A stretch of DNA of 64,000 nucleotides. Source: Diaporthe sp. PMI_573. Taxonomy: Eukaryota > Ascomycota > Sordariomycetes > Diaporthales > Diaporthaceae. A program made the position numbers and the translations under genes. The stretch is from contig JAJTUP010000037.1 of NCBI GenBank assembly GCA_021399435.1, positions 372,001 to 436,000 of the forward strand, written 5' to 3'. A model generated the notes under the pieces. That model saw nothing but the letters and a program-made list of their open reading frames with translations. It did not search any database and was not told the origin of the DNA. Positions 12,247 to 22,191 of the stretch are shown piece by piece. Position 1 is the first letter of the stretch. The number at the start of each line of letters is the position of its first letter.

Positions 12247-13056
12247 ATGAGCTCGGCCACCGAACTGGTTCAGAACATGGACATGTGTCCACCCAATTTC
12301 TGGGATACACCAAAGAAGATCGGCTTCGTCGACCTTCGAGACGCGGAGGACCGACAATCCCATCAGTTGTTCTTGCAACTGCTGCGCGACAGGCCATGCG
12401 GGGATGGGGCAGTTCCGCCAAACCTCCTCGATGAGTACGACAAGGGAGATGACAGACAAAGGTCGACCATCGCCTGTAAATCATTGGACGGTGCTGTGGA
12501 GAAGTCCCGTAAGGACCTCGGGGTGCCCAGTCTACCCGGCCATAGAAGATATGGTGACGACTTCCTCCACGCTTGGCTACTCGTGCGATATCTGGCGTGC
12601 CTGAAGCATTCTACTGGTTCTAACACCTGGGCATTGACGATATCGAGGTACCTGACCGACATGGTCGCCCACATTCACCGAAGCCTCCGTGCCACCGCAG
12701 CCCACACAGGCCAGAGGTACGGTGCGCTTGCGAAGACGATAGCCGGGGACACGGACAAGCCCTTTGCGTCCTCGACGACGGTACGCCTAATAGATAGGTT
12801 TCATCAGTGCATCTACGGCGCTGGGGGCAGAGAGACTTCTCACGGCAAGGGCATCGGCCACGCCCTAAACTTCAACGGCGGAGCCCCGGTCCTGCTGTCC
12901 CAGGGGTCGGTATTGGACATGGACGGGCTGCAAGACCCGCTACATGTCACGTTCGACCGGATCGAGCACGTGATATCGGGGCTCTCGCCACTCAGCCTCG
13001 AGGTCATGTCAAATACGCACGTCTACTTTTCTGCGCTGAATTTCATGGGATCCTAG
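12247..13056 (+). CDS. Hypothetical protein, 269 aa
   Basis: A single open frame of 270 codons from the ATG at 12247. Composition is balanced, with codon-like GC at third positions, which favours a real gene. The protein is hydrophilic with no signal peptide; central residues 115-150 look helical (FLHAWLLVRYLACLKHS, then TWALTISRYLTDMVAHIHRS). I recognise no domain. It sits isolated between 2.9 kb of empty DNA and the zinc-knuckle locus. Like the 17.7 kb gene it may be a lineage-restricted protein. Alternatively it is one exon of a longer, unrecognised gene. Confidence 0.5.
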   Translation: MSSATELVQNMDMCPPNFWDTPKKIGFVDLRDAEDRQSHQLFLQLLRDRPCGDGAVPPNLLDEYDKGDDRQRSTIACKSLDGAVEKSRKDLGVPSLPGHRRYGDDFLHAWLLVRYLACLKHSTGSNTWALTISRYLTDMVAHIHRSLRATAAHTGQRYGALAKTIAGDTDKPFASSTTVRLIDRFHQCIYGAGGRETSHGKGIGHALNFNGGAPVLLSQGSVLDMDGLQDPLHVTFDRIEHVISGLSPLSLEVMSNTHVYFSALNFMGS

Positions 13057-13660
13057 AAAAGACAGCCTCCGATCTATCCTTGAGTACGCATACAGGATCT
13101 TAGAGAGATATCACACGCGAATCGACAAGACACTTCACCACATGTATACTCCCTGCTTGCTGCTGTGACCTGCAGTTAGACAGCGCCAAATATGCTTGAG
13201 GACCTTTCCATTTATCCCGTGCGCCCGTTTAACGTTCCAAATCCATATTCCTGACCTTTAAGAACGAGATGGCCAACACTCCCCCGCCTCTCCTTCGTTA
13301 TGTATGTATCATTCCTATAAGAACTGAGATCGGGTGTGACAAGCGATATTGAAACTGTATGTAACCAGAACAGAAAATACAAGGGAACACAGATCAGCAT
13401 GGCATACATAGGCGGGGCCATTGACTGGCACGGACGCGGACACATACACGAGAAAATTCATCATATCACGGCACATTTTACGTCATCTAAATGTCACGAT
13501 AAAAGGAATGTACACGTGTGCACATAGTTTATTATGTCGCGCTATGACAGGCTATAAGAACATTCGTGCCTACTCAGACAGCCAGCTATCCATCCATGGC
13601 CGATCGCTCGAGTGGTCGCAATGGAGGGCGTCTTGGTCAGGCTAGATGGCAGGGTGGCTC
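13057..13660. other. Convergent intergenic gap
   Basis: No gene seen between the plus-strand hypothetical gene and the minus-strand zinc-knuckle gene. Confidence 0.6.
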
Positions 13661-14563
13661 CTAGGGAGCAGCTTCCTGTAGGTCATCGAATGTCATCAGG
13701 AACTCTTTGCCCCATGCTGATGGCCCACCACCTGGTTGGCGGGTTTCGAAGTCCCCAGAGCGTGTTGGCTGGTAGGTCATGGCCCAGCACATCCTGCACT
13801 CGGGGGCAGCCAGGACCTCCACGGCCTTTGCGCGACCTCCCTCTTCGTAGCCCAGTTGCATGATGTGGCGGATTGCCGCCCCCCACGCAGTCGCGCGCAG
13901 CTTTGAGAGCTCGTCGGCGGTGACCTCGTAATGGTGTGTCGTGCTCCGGCACCGCAGCTTGCACCAGGCGTCCTTCTTGATGTCTCCATCAGGGACGTCC
14001 AACCGCGTCCACTGCTTGGCGTGCAGATGTGTGTGCCATTTACGGAAAAGGCCATTAATTCGAGGCTTCCACACCTCGGAATTGGCCTCCCACTCCTTCG
14101 GGCAAAGTCCGATTACCTGGTTCCAGTCTACAGGGCCTCCACACTCTCGGCAGTGCGCTGCGCACAGGGTGTCACGGCAGCTCTGCATCGGACAGACGTT
14201 CTTCAGAGAATCTGGACAGTCCTGGTACCAGTGCCGTCCTTGGCACGACGGGCACTTTTCGTGGCCCTCGAGACACCGCTCGTGATCGATAGTTTTTTCA
14301 ACCACGCACCGGTGAAGCTGGCAGTGCTTCTTGCATTCCTGAATCTCTGTGGTGGAGTCCTTGTCCTCGATGAGACAGAACCGGCAGGGGCGACCACAGG
14401 CAGTCCTCCTGTGTACTGGGGCTCCGCCGCACATACAGCCATGCGTGCACTGGCCGGTCAGGCCCTCGTGTCGCCTCATTGACAACCCACACTCATTGCA
14501 TGGACTGGGGCACTGTCTCGAGGGGTGGCTATCGGCACCGCAGTTGACACAACTGACTTTCAT
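13661..14563 (-). CDS. Cys-rich multi zinc-knuckle protein (3' part of the zinc-knuckle locus)
   Basis: An open frame of 300 residues counted from the Met before KVSCVNCGADSH; the frame is open further upstream to 14641. It begins with a canonical CCHC knuckle CVNCGADSHPSRQC (C-x2-C-x4-H-x4-C). A dense Cys/His region of about 130 residues follows, including CPSCQGRHWYQDC (C-x2-C-x3-H-x4-C), CRECGG and several further pairs. The last 150 residues are ordinary and Trp rich. Zinc knuckles usually bind single-stranded nucleic acid. The frame is the same as the upstream SR/zinc-knuckle frame ending at 14660, with a CTAAT-like branch sequence between them, so both may be exons of one gene. I could not find a canonical in-phase intron. 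Confidence 0.55.
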   Translation of the reverse strand: MKVSCVNCGADSHPSRQCPSPCNECGLSMRRHEGLTGQCTHGCMCGGAPVHRRTACGRPCRFCLIEDKDSTTEIQECKKHCQLHRCVVEKTIDHERCLEGHEKCPSCQGRHWYQDCPDSLKNVCPMQSCRDTLCAAHCRECGGPVDWNQVIGLCPKEWEANSEVWKPRINGLFRKWHTHLHAKQWTRLDVPDGDIKKDAWCKLRCRSTTHHYEVTADELSKLRATAWGAAIRHIMQLGYEEGGRAKAVEVLAAPECRMCWAMTYQPTRSGDFETRQPGGGPSAWGKEFLMTFDDLQEAAP

Positions 14564-14659
14564 CTGGTCGTCGTCGGGCCTGTTGTACTTGTCCTTTGAC
14601 AGCAAACATCTAGCTCTATTAGTCATCTGGATACCGTACACTGTCTTCGACGGCGGGCC

Positions 14660-15740
14660 TCATTTCAGACCTATCATCTGCCTGTAGACATCAGAGTTCT
14701 GCAGGGTGGTCTTTTCGTCCTCGCGATTCTTCTGATCCAGCTTGCGAAAGTAATTCAGCTTGCCGGCCTTGGGAACAAAGTCCGTCTTGGTGTCGTGGAA
14801 GAGGCCCCAACCTTGCATGTCCTTTGTCTCTGGGTCTTCGATCACCTTGTCAGGTCGATCCGTATTTGACTCGAGGACTTCCTTGTCGAGATCCCAGGGG
14901 AGCCGTCGGCCATCCAGGAGCTGCTGATGAACAAAGTCGTCGTCGTCCTTGGGTGGCGTGAGTCTCTTGACGAAATCGGGACTTAATGGTCCAGCCCTGG
15001 TGTTGAGCACACGAATACGTTCTTCAATAGATTTCTTGTTGTCTCCTTGGTGGATCTTGGCTACGAAAACTTCGTACAGGCTGTTACCATGGACGATTTT
15101 CGGAAGGCCTCGGCGATTCACCCAACAGATGTCCCATTGCAGCCAAGCATCTTTCTCGTCGTAGTAGTCACATTTGTACCACGCGTGGTTCGAGGTGTCA
15201 CAGACAGGACAGATCTTTGCCCGGCCGTCCTCGGTGTTGGGGTAGGGGCAGAAGCGGATGTCGTGGCCCTTTTTGCAGGCGCCACACTTATCCCTCATTG
15301 CCTCCGGAATCCTCAGCCTCGGTCGATCGTCTCTGGATGGCCGTTCCGGCTGGGCCCGGCGGGGGCATGGAGCCATGTGGAGTCTGGCTGGCCCGCGGCC
15401 TCTCTGGGTGGCGTGGCTGCCGGCTTCGACCGCGGTCGTCGCCTGGTCTGCCACGGTTGCCCATTGGAGCATTGCTCGGTGGAGCATGACCGTAGTTGTA
15501 GTTGTTGATGTACGTCACGTTTGGGCCCTGTCTGCTGAAGTGTCCGACCCTGTAATGGGAGTTGTCTTGGCGGCGGTACCCGTCGTCGTGGTCGTAGTGG
15601 TCGTAGCGATCGTAATCGTCGCGCTGACGGTACTCATCGAGGCTGCTTGATCGCCAGGTGGTTTCTCGAGGTGGAGATCGATCCCGCCGGCCGAAAGCCC
15701 GGTGAGGAGATCGACTCCGGCTTCTATGCCTCCTGGACAT
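14660..15740 (-). pseudogene. SR-rich zinc-knuckle gene with an internal frameshift
   Basis: The ATG at 15740 opens an Arg/Ser-rich start (MSRRHRSRSRSPHR) and a Tyr/Asp/Arg-rich low-complexity stretch that runs to a stop at 15288. A second frame, shifted by one base, overlaps it and continues to 14660 with CGACKKGHDIRFC and CPVCDTSNHAWYKC, two zinc knuckles. Dropping one base from the C5 run at 15361-15365 would bring the frames together, and no GT-AG intron of the right phase is visible there. So this is either a real frameshift, a sequencing slip in a homopolymer, or two overlapping genes. SR domains plus zinc knuckles point to an RNA-binding protein. See the neighbouring frame at 13661-14563. 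Confidence 0.5.
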
Positions 15741-17249
15741 TTTCGATCATCAATGTGTGGTTTGACAAGGATGAAAAAAAAACAAAGACTGAGATGGATG
15801 GAAAGAAAAGCAGAGTTTGTGGGCTGCGTGGTGGGGCCAGCAGGCCGAGTGGGCAGGTACCTAGGTATTTGGTACGTGTACCTAATAGATTCATCGTTGG
15901 TTGTGAAGTTGGGGCAAACGCTTCTTGCAAACGCCGTGTCTACACACACACATCCATCTCCACGCCGTCCGGTGGGGACGGTTATGCCAAGCAATGAAAG
16001 ACCCACGAGGATCGCCGCTCGATGTAACGGCGGCTAGATCCGCCCCCTGACTACCCGCCCAGGTACCCACCGTATAAGCCGACAGACGCCAGGACATCAG
16101 TCCCATCTGTAATCCATTGGCTTTTATTTCTCCCTGGCTGCCAACGGCTGTGATGCCTCTCATCCCGGGTCATACCGAAATCCCAGCACGGGTAGCTTAC
16201 GCAACAAGTACTCTCCATTTGTGAGCTCATGCGTTGCCCGCAGGGTGGTTTCTTGCTGTATCAAAAACTAGGTATACATGAGACAACGCCCTCTAGACAA
16301 ACTGGTCGCAATCCCAATTGCGGTGAGAGAGAAACAGAGAGAATAGGCACAGGAATGCCTCTTTCTACTTCGAGGTCCTACTGTTTCAACTGCGTACATG
16401 TGACCGAGCTTGACGACTAGGCTGAGGCGTGTCGGAAGGCGCTTGAACACGAAAACCCAGGTGTCATCTACCCTCATCCTGGCACGGGTGATGGGACCAG
16501 CTGAACCGGGCGGCAGGGTGTAAAGAAGTCTTCACCGAGGAAAGACCTTTGAGCACTACCGCATGGTTTGCGTGTGTGGACCTGAGCAAGGGGATATGAC
16601 CCGAATCCCCGTGATAGAGTGACACAATGAGTCCAAGGCAGAACCCCGGCCCGACTGGATGGGGCTTGTGGGGGGGGGCATTACAAAAAACACTCCCGTT
16701 CTTGCTCTTCCTCAACAAATGTTTAGTTCACATTGAGATTCAGAATCCCATAGAGCCCCAAAACACTTGTCAGATCGTCCTGGCTATCAGCTGAGGAATA
16801 GAGAGACTCCTCATATGCTACAGGCCAGCGCCCGGTACGAGACAATGGAGGTCAGGGACTACGTATCTTGCTCGCGGCTCGTTGCTTAGCTACAAGAGCC
16901 CAGGAGGAACGAAGCACTCCCGCATAAGAATAAACCCAGGCGATAGCATAGTGAGAGACCATAAAGGTCTTGGTCTAAACTTGGTGGTGTCCTCGTCGGC
17001 CTCCAGGTGCCGTCCCAGGCATATCTTACTAGACCACCCCGAGGGACGAAGAAAAATGAATCACAGGAAGGTAAACTCGCAAGGCAAACAAAATCAAGAT
17101 ACCCAGGTATCTAGCAAACCCAACTGGCATGGGACCCACACTCCAGCAGGACCAGGTCTTTAAAAACCTCGCACGTCGCCCTGAATTTGGAATTTCGAAC
17201 CTTCCTCCCTCCAGCGAAAATAACAACGTAGTCGTTCATAATAGTCGAA
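15741..17249. other. Intergenic
   Basis: Upstream region of the zinc-knuckle gene and empty DNA. It includes a GTACCTAGGTA palindrome near 15857 and a G9 run at 16671-16679. No gene supported. Confidence 0.55.
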
Positions 17250-17683
17250 ATGTCCCAGTACATAGAGACTATCCTTCAGGAGGTATACAACCTCCGGGCT
17301 CATTGCCACAGCTTGAGTCGGCTGGCCAGCTTGCAACCCATACGTGGTTGCACTTCCAGTCGGCCACGACCGCAGAGGAGCAGAACCGCCGCGGATCGCT
17401 GGCGACTGTTCTGGTTGAGCTTCTCGATCGCCTCGAGGAACTTGCTCGTAAGTCAATACGACGCCTGGGCCAGACTAACAGACATCTCAACTCCGCCTGC
17501 CCCAGTCCCTTCGCCCTCGCAGACGTGTTGACGATTACTGACGAGACATGTTGTAACCAACAGTGCACTCCCACTTTGACCTGCCGCAGCCTTCATCACA
17601 GCGGCCGACACGTCGGCAGCTGCATGAACCGTGCGCAGAGATCACGTACCAAGAGGTCATGAACTTCTTGAACACCAACCGTC
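17250..17683 (+). other. Possible 5' exons of the 17.7-18.5 kb gene
   Basis: An ATG at 17250 opens a frame (MSQYIETILQEVYNLRAHC) that reaches a GTAAGT donor at 17450. A second frame across 17330-17450 (AEEQNRRGSLATVLVELLDR) also looks helical, and 17620-17680 in a third frame reads ITYQEVMNFLNTNRHE. These could be small exons upstream of the 17684 frame, but I could not join them with confidence. Confidence 0.25.
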
Positions 17684-18517
17684 ATGAACGCGGGCCTCAC
17701 AAGCGACGAAGCAAGTCCGGCCACGACAGCTTCCAGTATCGCCCAGCCGATCGAAGCGACGCGGTCCGCCACCCCATGCGTATCTGAGTCGGCTTCGGCC
17801 CTGATCCCCCCTGGTTCACCTGCATCACAGCTGGCCGAGGTACCTCAGGCGTCGAGCAGCAAACAGGTCTTCGATACGTATGCCACCAGGCACATCAAGT
17901 CGAGTCCTGACGATATGTGGCCCGACGACATGGCGTCCAATCTCAATCTGTCACAGCAGATTAATCGCCACCACCGCATGTGGCTGGGTCTTTGGAAGGA
18001 TCCGGACGTCCCGTCCTTCTTCGTGAGCCTGAGGGACATGTGCGTTCCCATGCCCGCCGGATTCGAATTCTGGGACGACATCGATCCATTCTTGTACATG
18101 CTCTCTGATTATGCACCGCAAGTGTTCATCCTCCAACTTTTCAACGGTGCACGTCGCCGGGCCCGGCAAGGCTGGAACGTAAAGGCACTTCAGGTCAGGT
18201 TCAACAAGAGCCTCTACGAGAGCTCCTCCAGTGACAACCGACCCCTCAGCAAGAGGAGGTTCTTGGTGCGACAGGCATACATAGCCTATCTGATCCTCCT
18301 CGAGTACCGCGGTTACATCATCGAGAAGAAGTCCGCCAGGTCCCTGGCAGAGTTCATGAAGGCACCCGACACCCCCAGCTACCGGTACGACATGATGCCG
18401 GCTGAGATCATGGAGAGGATCAGGCTCGCGCTGAACGCCGCCGAGCAAGGCCTCGCGGCTGACTGGGCCGGCTCCACCCAAGTTACCAGTCGCCTGTCCG
18501 CCCGTCCGCTCCTCTAA
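17684..18517 (+). CDS. Hypothetical protein, up to 277 aa, 5' end uncertain
   Basis: A 278-codon open frame. The first 60 residues are Ser/Ala/Pro rich and probably disordered. From about residue 70 the protein looks folded: MWLGLWKDPDVPSFFVSLRD, then FWDDIDPFLYMLSDYAPQVF, a basic helix ARRRARQGWNVKALQVRFNK, then FLVRQAYIAYLILLEYRGY. No known domain is recognised. Upstream short frames with a GTAAGT donor at 17450 suggest further 5' exons, so the Met at 17684 may not be the true start. Its surroundings, 2 kb of empty DNA on each side, resemble those of the orphan gene at 12.2 kb. Confidence 0.5.
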   Translation: MNAGLTSDEASPATTASSIAQPIEATRSATPCVSESASALIPPGSPASQLAEVPQASSSKQVFDTYATRHIKSSPDDMWPDDMASNLNLSQQINRHHRMWLGLWKDPDVPSFFVSLRDMCVPMPAGFEFWDDIDPFLYMLSDYAPQVFILQLFNGARRRARQGWNVKALQVRFNKSLYESSSSDNRPLSKRRFLVRQAYIAYLILLEYRGYIIEKKSARSLAEFMKAPDTPSYRYDMMPAEIMERIRLALNAAEQGLAADWAGSTQVTSRLSARPLL

Positions 18518-20379
18518 ATCACACGCCGTCAAAGTCTTGTGGGACCAGTTGGGCGCCAAGTCCTTTGGAACTCCCGACTCAAGACGAATAAATGGGCTCT
18601 GAAGAGGCAGCGGTAAAGAAATCTGCAGAAAAAGTAATATCCAAGGCCGAGCATGGGGAGTCTGAGGTTGGTAGATACCAAAGCACGGCAAGGTCGGCGA
18701 GCCAGGGACTGTGTAAGCTCTAAGACCAGCCCCACCTATTCTCCTACTTCACTGGTTGGAATATCATTTCCCCCATCTCCGTACCACTGTGTAGAAATGA
18801 ATAGAAAATTTTGATGAATAAAGATTGTCTACAAACTGTGATTATGTGAATCCTGTAACTCTAGCCACATAGATCCTTGTACGGCCATGTCCCTCGTTGT
18901 GAAGGGACACCGTTGATGAAGAAACGTTCTTTCTGATGGTTCCTGCCTTCTTGTATGGAAAAGCACTAGATTTTGTTGCCGTCCACAGGAGAATGAATAT
19001 ACCAGCCTTTGTAGGTGATATTGACTACCTTATCTCATTTCAATTCAGTTGAGAGCGGAAAGCTTGTTGCTTCACATCCGTTCCTCCAGAAGTTGAGCTC
19101 GACACGATGCCCCCAGAGCTCAAAACACGGGGGTTGGTAGCCAAGGTCTGCCTGAGAGGCCAGTCATACGGAAATGTCATATGCCTTCCAAGCGAGATCA
19201 CATCATACATTTGTCCTCAAGGTACGTACGGACAACCGACACGAAGCGGTCCTACGGCGTCAATCGCATTCAGAAATGCAGACTGAGTACGAGTTAAGTT
19301 GCTATTCCCCTTTTATTCTATTCAAACACTGCACTCCACACCTCGGTCAAGGCCGACAGACCTCAGCTGCACTGTCACGGACGCAGCTGTCCCTCCTGAG
19401 GCACTCCAATCAGTTACAGCATAGATGAAATCATATTCTACAGCTCTGAGATACACACAAGAAACGCCCAACAGAATTGTACAGCACCAGAAATTCCAAG
19501 AGCTGACATTTGGAATTCCAGTATTCGCACATTGAGACCGGCCTTGACTACCACTACTGTGCCTCCCTCCAGGGCTCTAGCCGGTCAACTGATATTGTTT
19601 ATTGTGACGAAGTGGGTTTACGTTTATACTGCTGCAAATGGCTGTTATAGTTGCTGCAAACTTATAGATATATTGCGACAAATATGCTACCGCGGCACCG
19701 TCATGGCAGCTGAGAGGAAAAGGAAGCCCGGGGCGCTGCCCGGCTGCATTTTTAGAGCCTTGGAGGTCTGAGCCGTGCGCCGACGACAAAGAGCAGGTAC
19801 GAAACAATCGACCTGAGGAACGAAAACCACGTGCCTCTCCCAAACTCGCCCTGGTTATAGCTGACTTGTTATTTGTTGCGGTCATGCAATTACTGACTGC
19901 GCTTACTCTAAGACTAACAGGGCTCTGGTGTGCCGTGTTCACCACCGCACTTGAGGGGGTGGTGAGACGGACTATGCACTGCCAGCAGCATAGACCACCC
20001 GGCCAAAAGACCAAAATACTAAGTCGAAGACTTAGATTCCAAGCAGTAGATAAGACCCGTACTGTCACAGGTTGGGGGGACGAAGGAGCTGGGGGATCAC
20101 CTACCTCGGGCAGTATAACACCACTTGCCAACAAGTGCAATTATGACAGTTTGAGAATCAGCGGCGCTTGACGGCGCTGTTCAATTTGGCCATGGTTATT
20201 AGTAGCATGGCAACATTTATGTGGTTTCGGTGGTTTCGTTTTTAATCCGTGTACGTACGCTTCGTAAGCAGTATGTAGGCGGTCCCTTCATACAGTGGTA
20301 AACGCTTAAACACCCCAGCGGCAACATTTATGCTTGTCATTACTCTCACAATACCAAAAATTGGAAGCACGTCACACCC
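18518..20379. other. Intergenic
   Basis: About 1.9 kb without supported genes. The 187-residue minus frame at 19577-20140 has no domain, no splice context and low-complexity composition, so I do not call it. Confidence 0.55.
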
Positions 20380-22191
20380 TCACAAGCTGCCCAAATCAAC
20401 CTCTTCCTTCCTCCGTCTCATTTTAACTTTTACCCCCCTGTTCGAGTTGAGACTAAAACCATGCACCTGTACCGAAGAATCAGACCCTGGTATCAATTCA
20501 AGGTCGTACTTGAGAAGCAAATGACACATGAGAATCTTGACCTCATTCGCAGCAAAGAAACGTCCAGGGCATGCGTGCTGTCCGTGGCCAAACCCAAGAG
20601 ATTCTGGGCTAGTCGTGACGAAGTGCGCCTGATTCTCCTTTCCATGGGTCTGACGCATGCGCAGGAATCGGTAACCATCAAATCCAAAAGGGTTGTCGTA
20701 GAGAGCGGGGTCGTGTCTTGATGTATTGGCGACTGCACACTTCATGCCTGCGGGGATGACGGTGCCGTCGGAGAGGTAGACATCAGCCTCGGCGATACGG
20801 CCAAGAGAAACTGAGATTGAATTGTCAGCATCTTGCGTGAGGTGCGAGGACGTTTGTGACTTACTTGACTGTATTGGTTTCAGCCTTTGCGTCTCCTTCA
20901 TCACGCTATCCATGAGCTTGAGGTTGTACAATGAAGTCTTCGCCCAGCCTTCTCGACCAAGGACATCAATCATCTCAGCCCGGAGAGCCGCAACCAAGTC
21001 AGGTCTGGGAAGGATGTTCAAGATCACTTGCGTCACCAGATCCGTCGTGGTATGAATCGCTGCACCAGCGAGCGCAAGCTGGTAAATTGCTGGATCATAC
21101 TTTGACTTTGCGGACTCTTCCTCTCCCCATTGAATGGCATCGTCATATGTCGGGAGCGGACGCCCCTGCTCAGCTGCCGTCCGCTTCTCGCGGGCTCGGG
21201 CGTCAATGACAGGCTGAATGATGGACCGGGCCTTTGCGACGTGGCTGCGGATCCGCTGACACTCCGGCAGGAACCAGTGAACAATACGTCTGAGGGGCTT
21301 CGGGACGATGCGGAGTCTCTCGGCTGCGACGAAGCAGTCTACGACATACATGACTGTGATTTCCAACCATGCTTCGTTGCGGCAGATTTCGGACCCGAGG
21401 AAGACGCGGGATGAAAGTCGAGAGACTATGTTTAGAATGGTTTGGCCCAGGATAATTTCCTGCCACTCTATCTTCCATTGGACTTTAGAGGACTGCATCG
21501 AACCGGGAGATGAGGGGTGCACTGACCGGTAGATTCGCCAAGCACCGTTTGAAAGGAGAAGGAGGTCTCATCAGAGAGTGGCTTGGTGATCTTTGCTATT
21601 GATGAGGTCAGAGACGAGTTCAACGCAAAGTGCAGGATGAGATGGCAGAAGCCTACCAAGAAACTTGGTGAGTTGCTTCTTAGCAACCATGACGAGAATT
21701 TGAATTGCATGGCCTGCACCAAATGGTTCGAAACCAGGCAGGTAAGCATGGAAGTCCTATATTATTCCAATCAATATTATCTTCTCCACCTCACAGACAT
21801 TTTTGCTTACATGCTCCGTGTTTTTGAGGAAGCTCAGCTTCGGATCATTGCGAATCTCATCAACATGCTTCGGAGCCAGCATGATTATGCGACCAGTGTC
21901 GGACATGACGCAATATGGCTGCTCTCCAAACGCCTTAGACCCTTTCTCAATAAGCTCATTGCTTCTCTGAACAAAGTCTTTCTTGACAGCGGCTCCAGTA
22001 AGATCGAACAGCTTGCCCGGGTTGATGAGAGGCGGCAACTTGAACTTGTGCTGATTCCAGATCCTGTGGGCCAGGGCGGTGGCTAAGAAGACTGCCAGAA
22101 TAGTCCATGTCTCGGAAGAGAGTTTGAAGCTGTCCGTGTTGATCAGCAAGCCTCGACGGGCCAAAGGAGAATGCAATAGTTCCGCTGCCAT
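20380..22191 (-). CDS. Cytochrome P450, ent-kaurene-oxidase-like
   Basis: Five exons: 22191-21811, 21756-21657, 21595-21527, 21482-20865, 20810-20380. Introns are 54, 61, 44 and 54 nt. Total 532 residues. An N-terminal anchor (WTILAVFLATALAHRIW) precedes the catalytic domain. Family marks: FHAYLPGFEPF after the first intron, an AIHTTTDLVTQVILNI I-helix, KETQRL in the K-helix, FDGYRFLRMR as the PERF-like segment, and heme loop FGHGQHACPGRFF. This pattern, especially the HTTTD I-helix and HACPGRFFA, is typical of fungal ent-kaurene oxidase-type P450s (CYP503/CYP68 relatives), which tailor terpenoids and other metabolites. The 44-nt third intron is unusually short and is the weakest junction. 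No terpene cyclase is present nearby. Confidence 0.88.

Noticed and set aside
19577..20140. 187-codon minus-strand frame
   Set aside because: No domain, biased composition, no start context or introns; likely chance.
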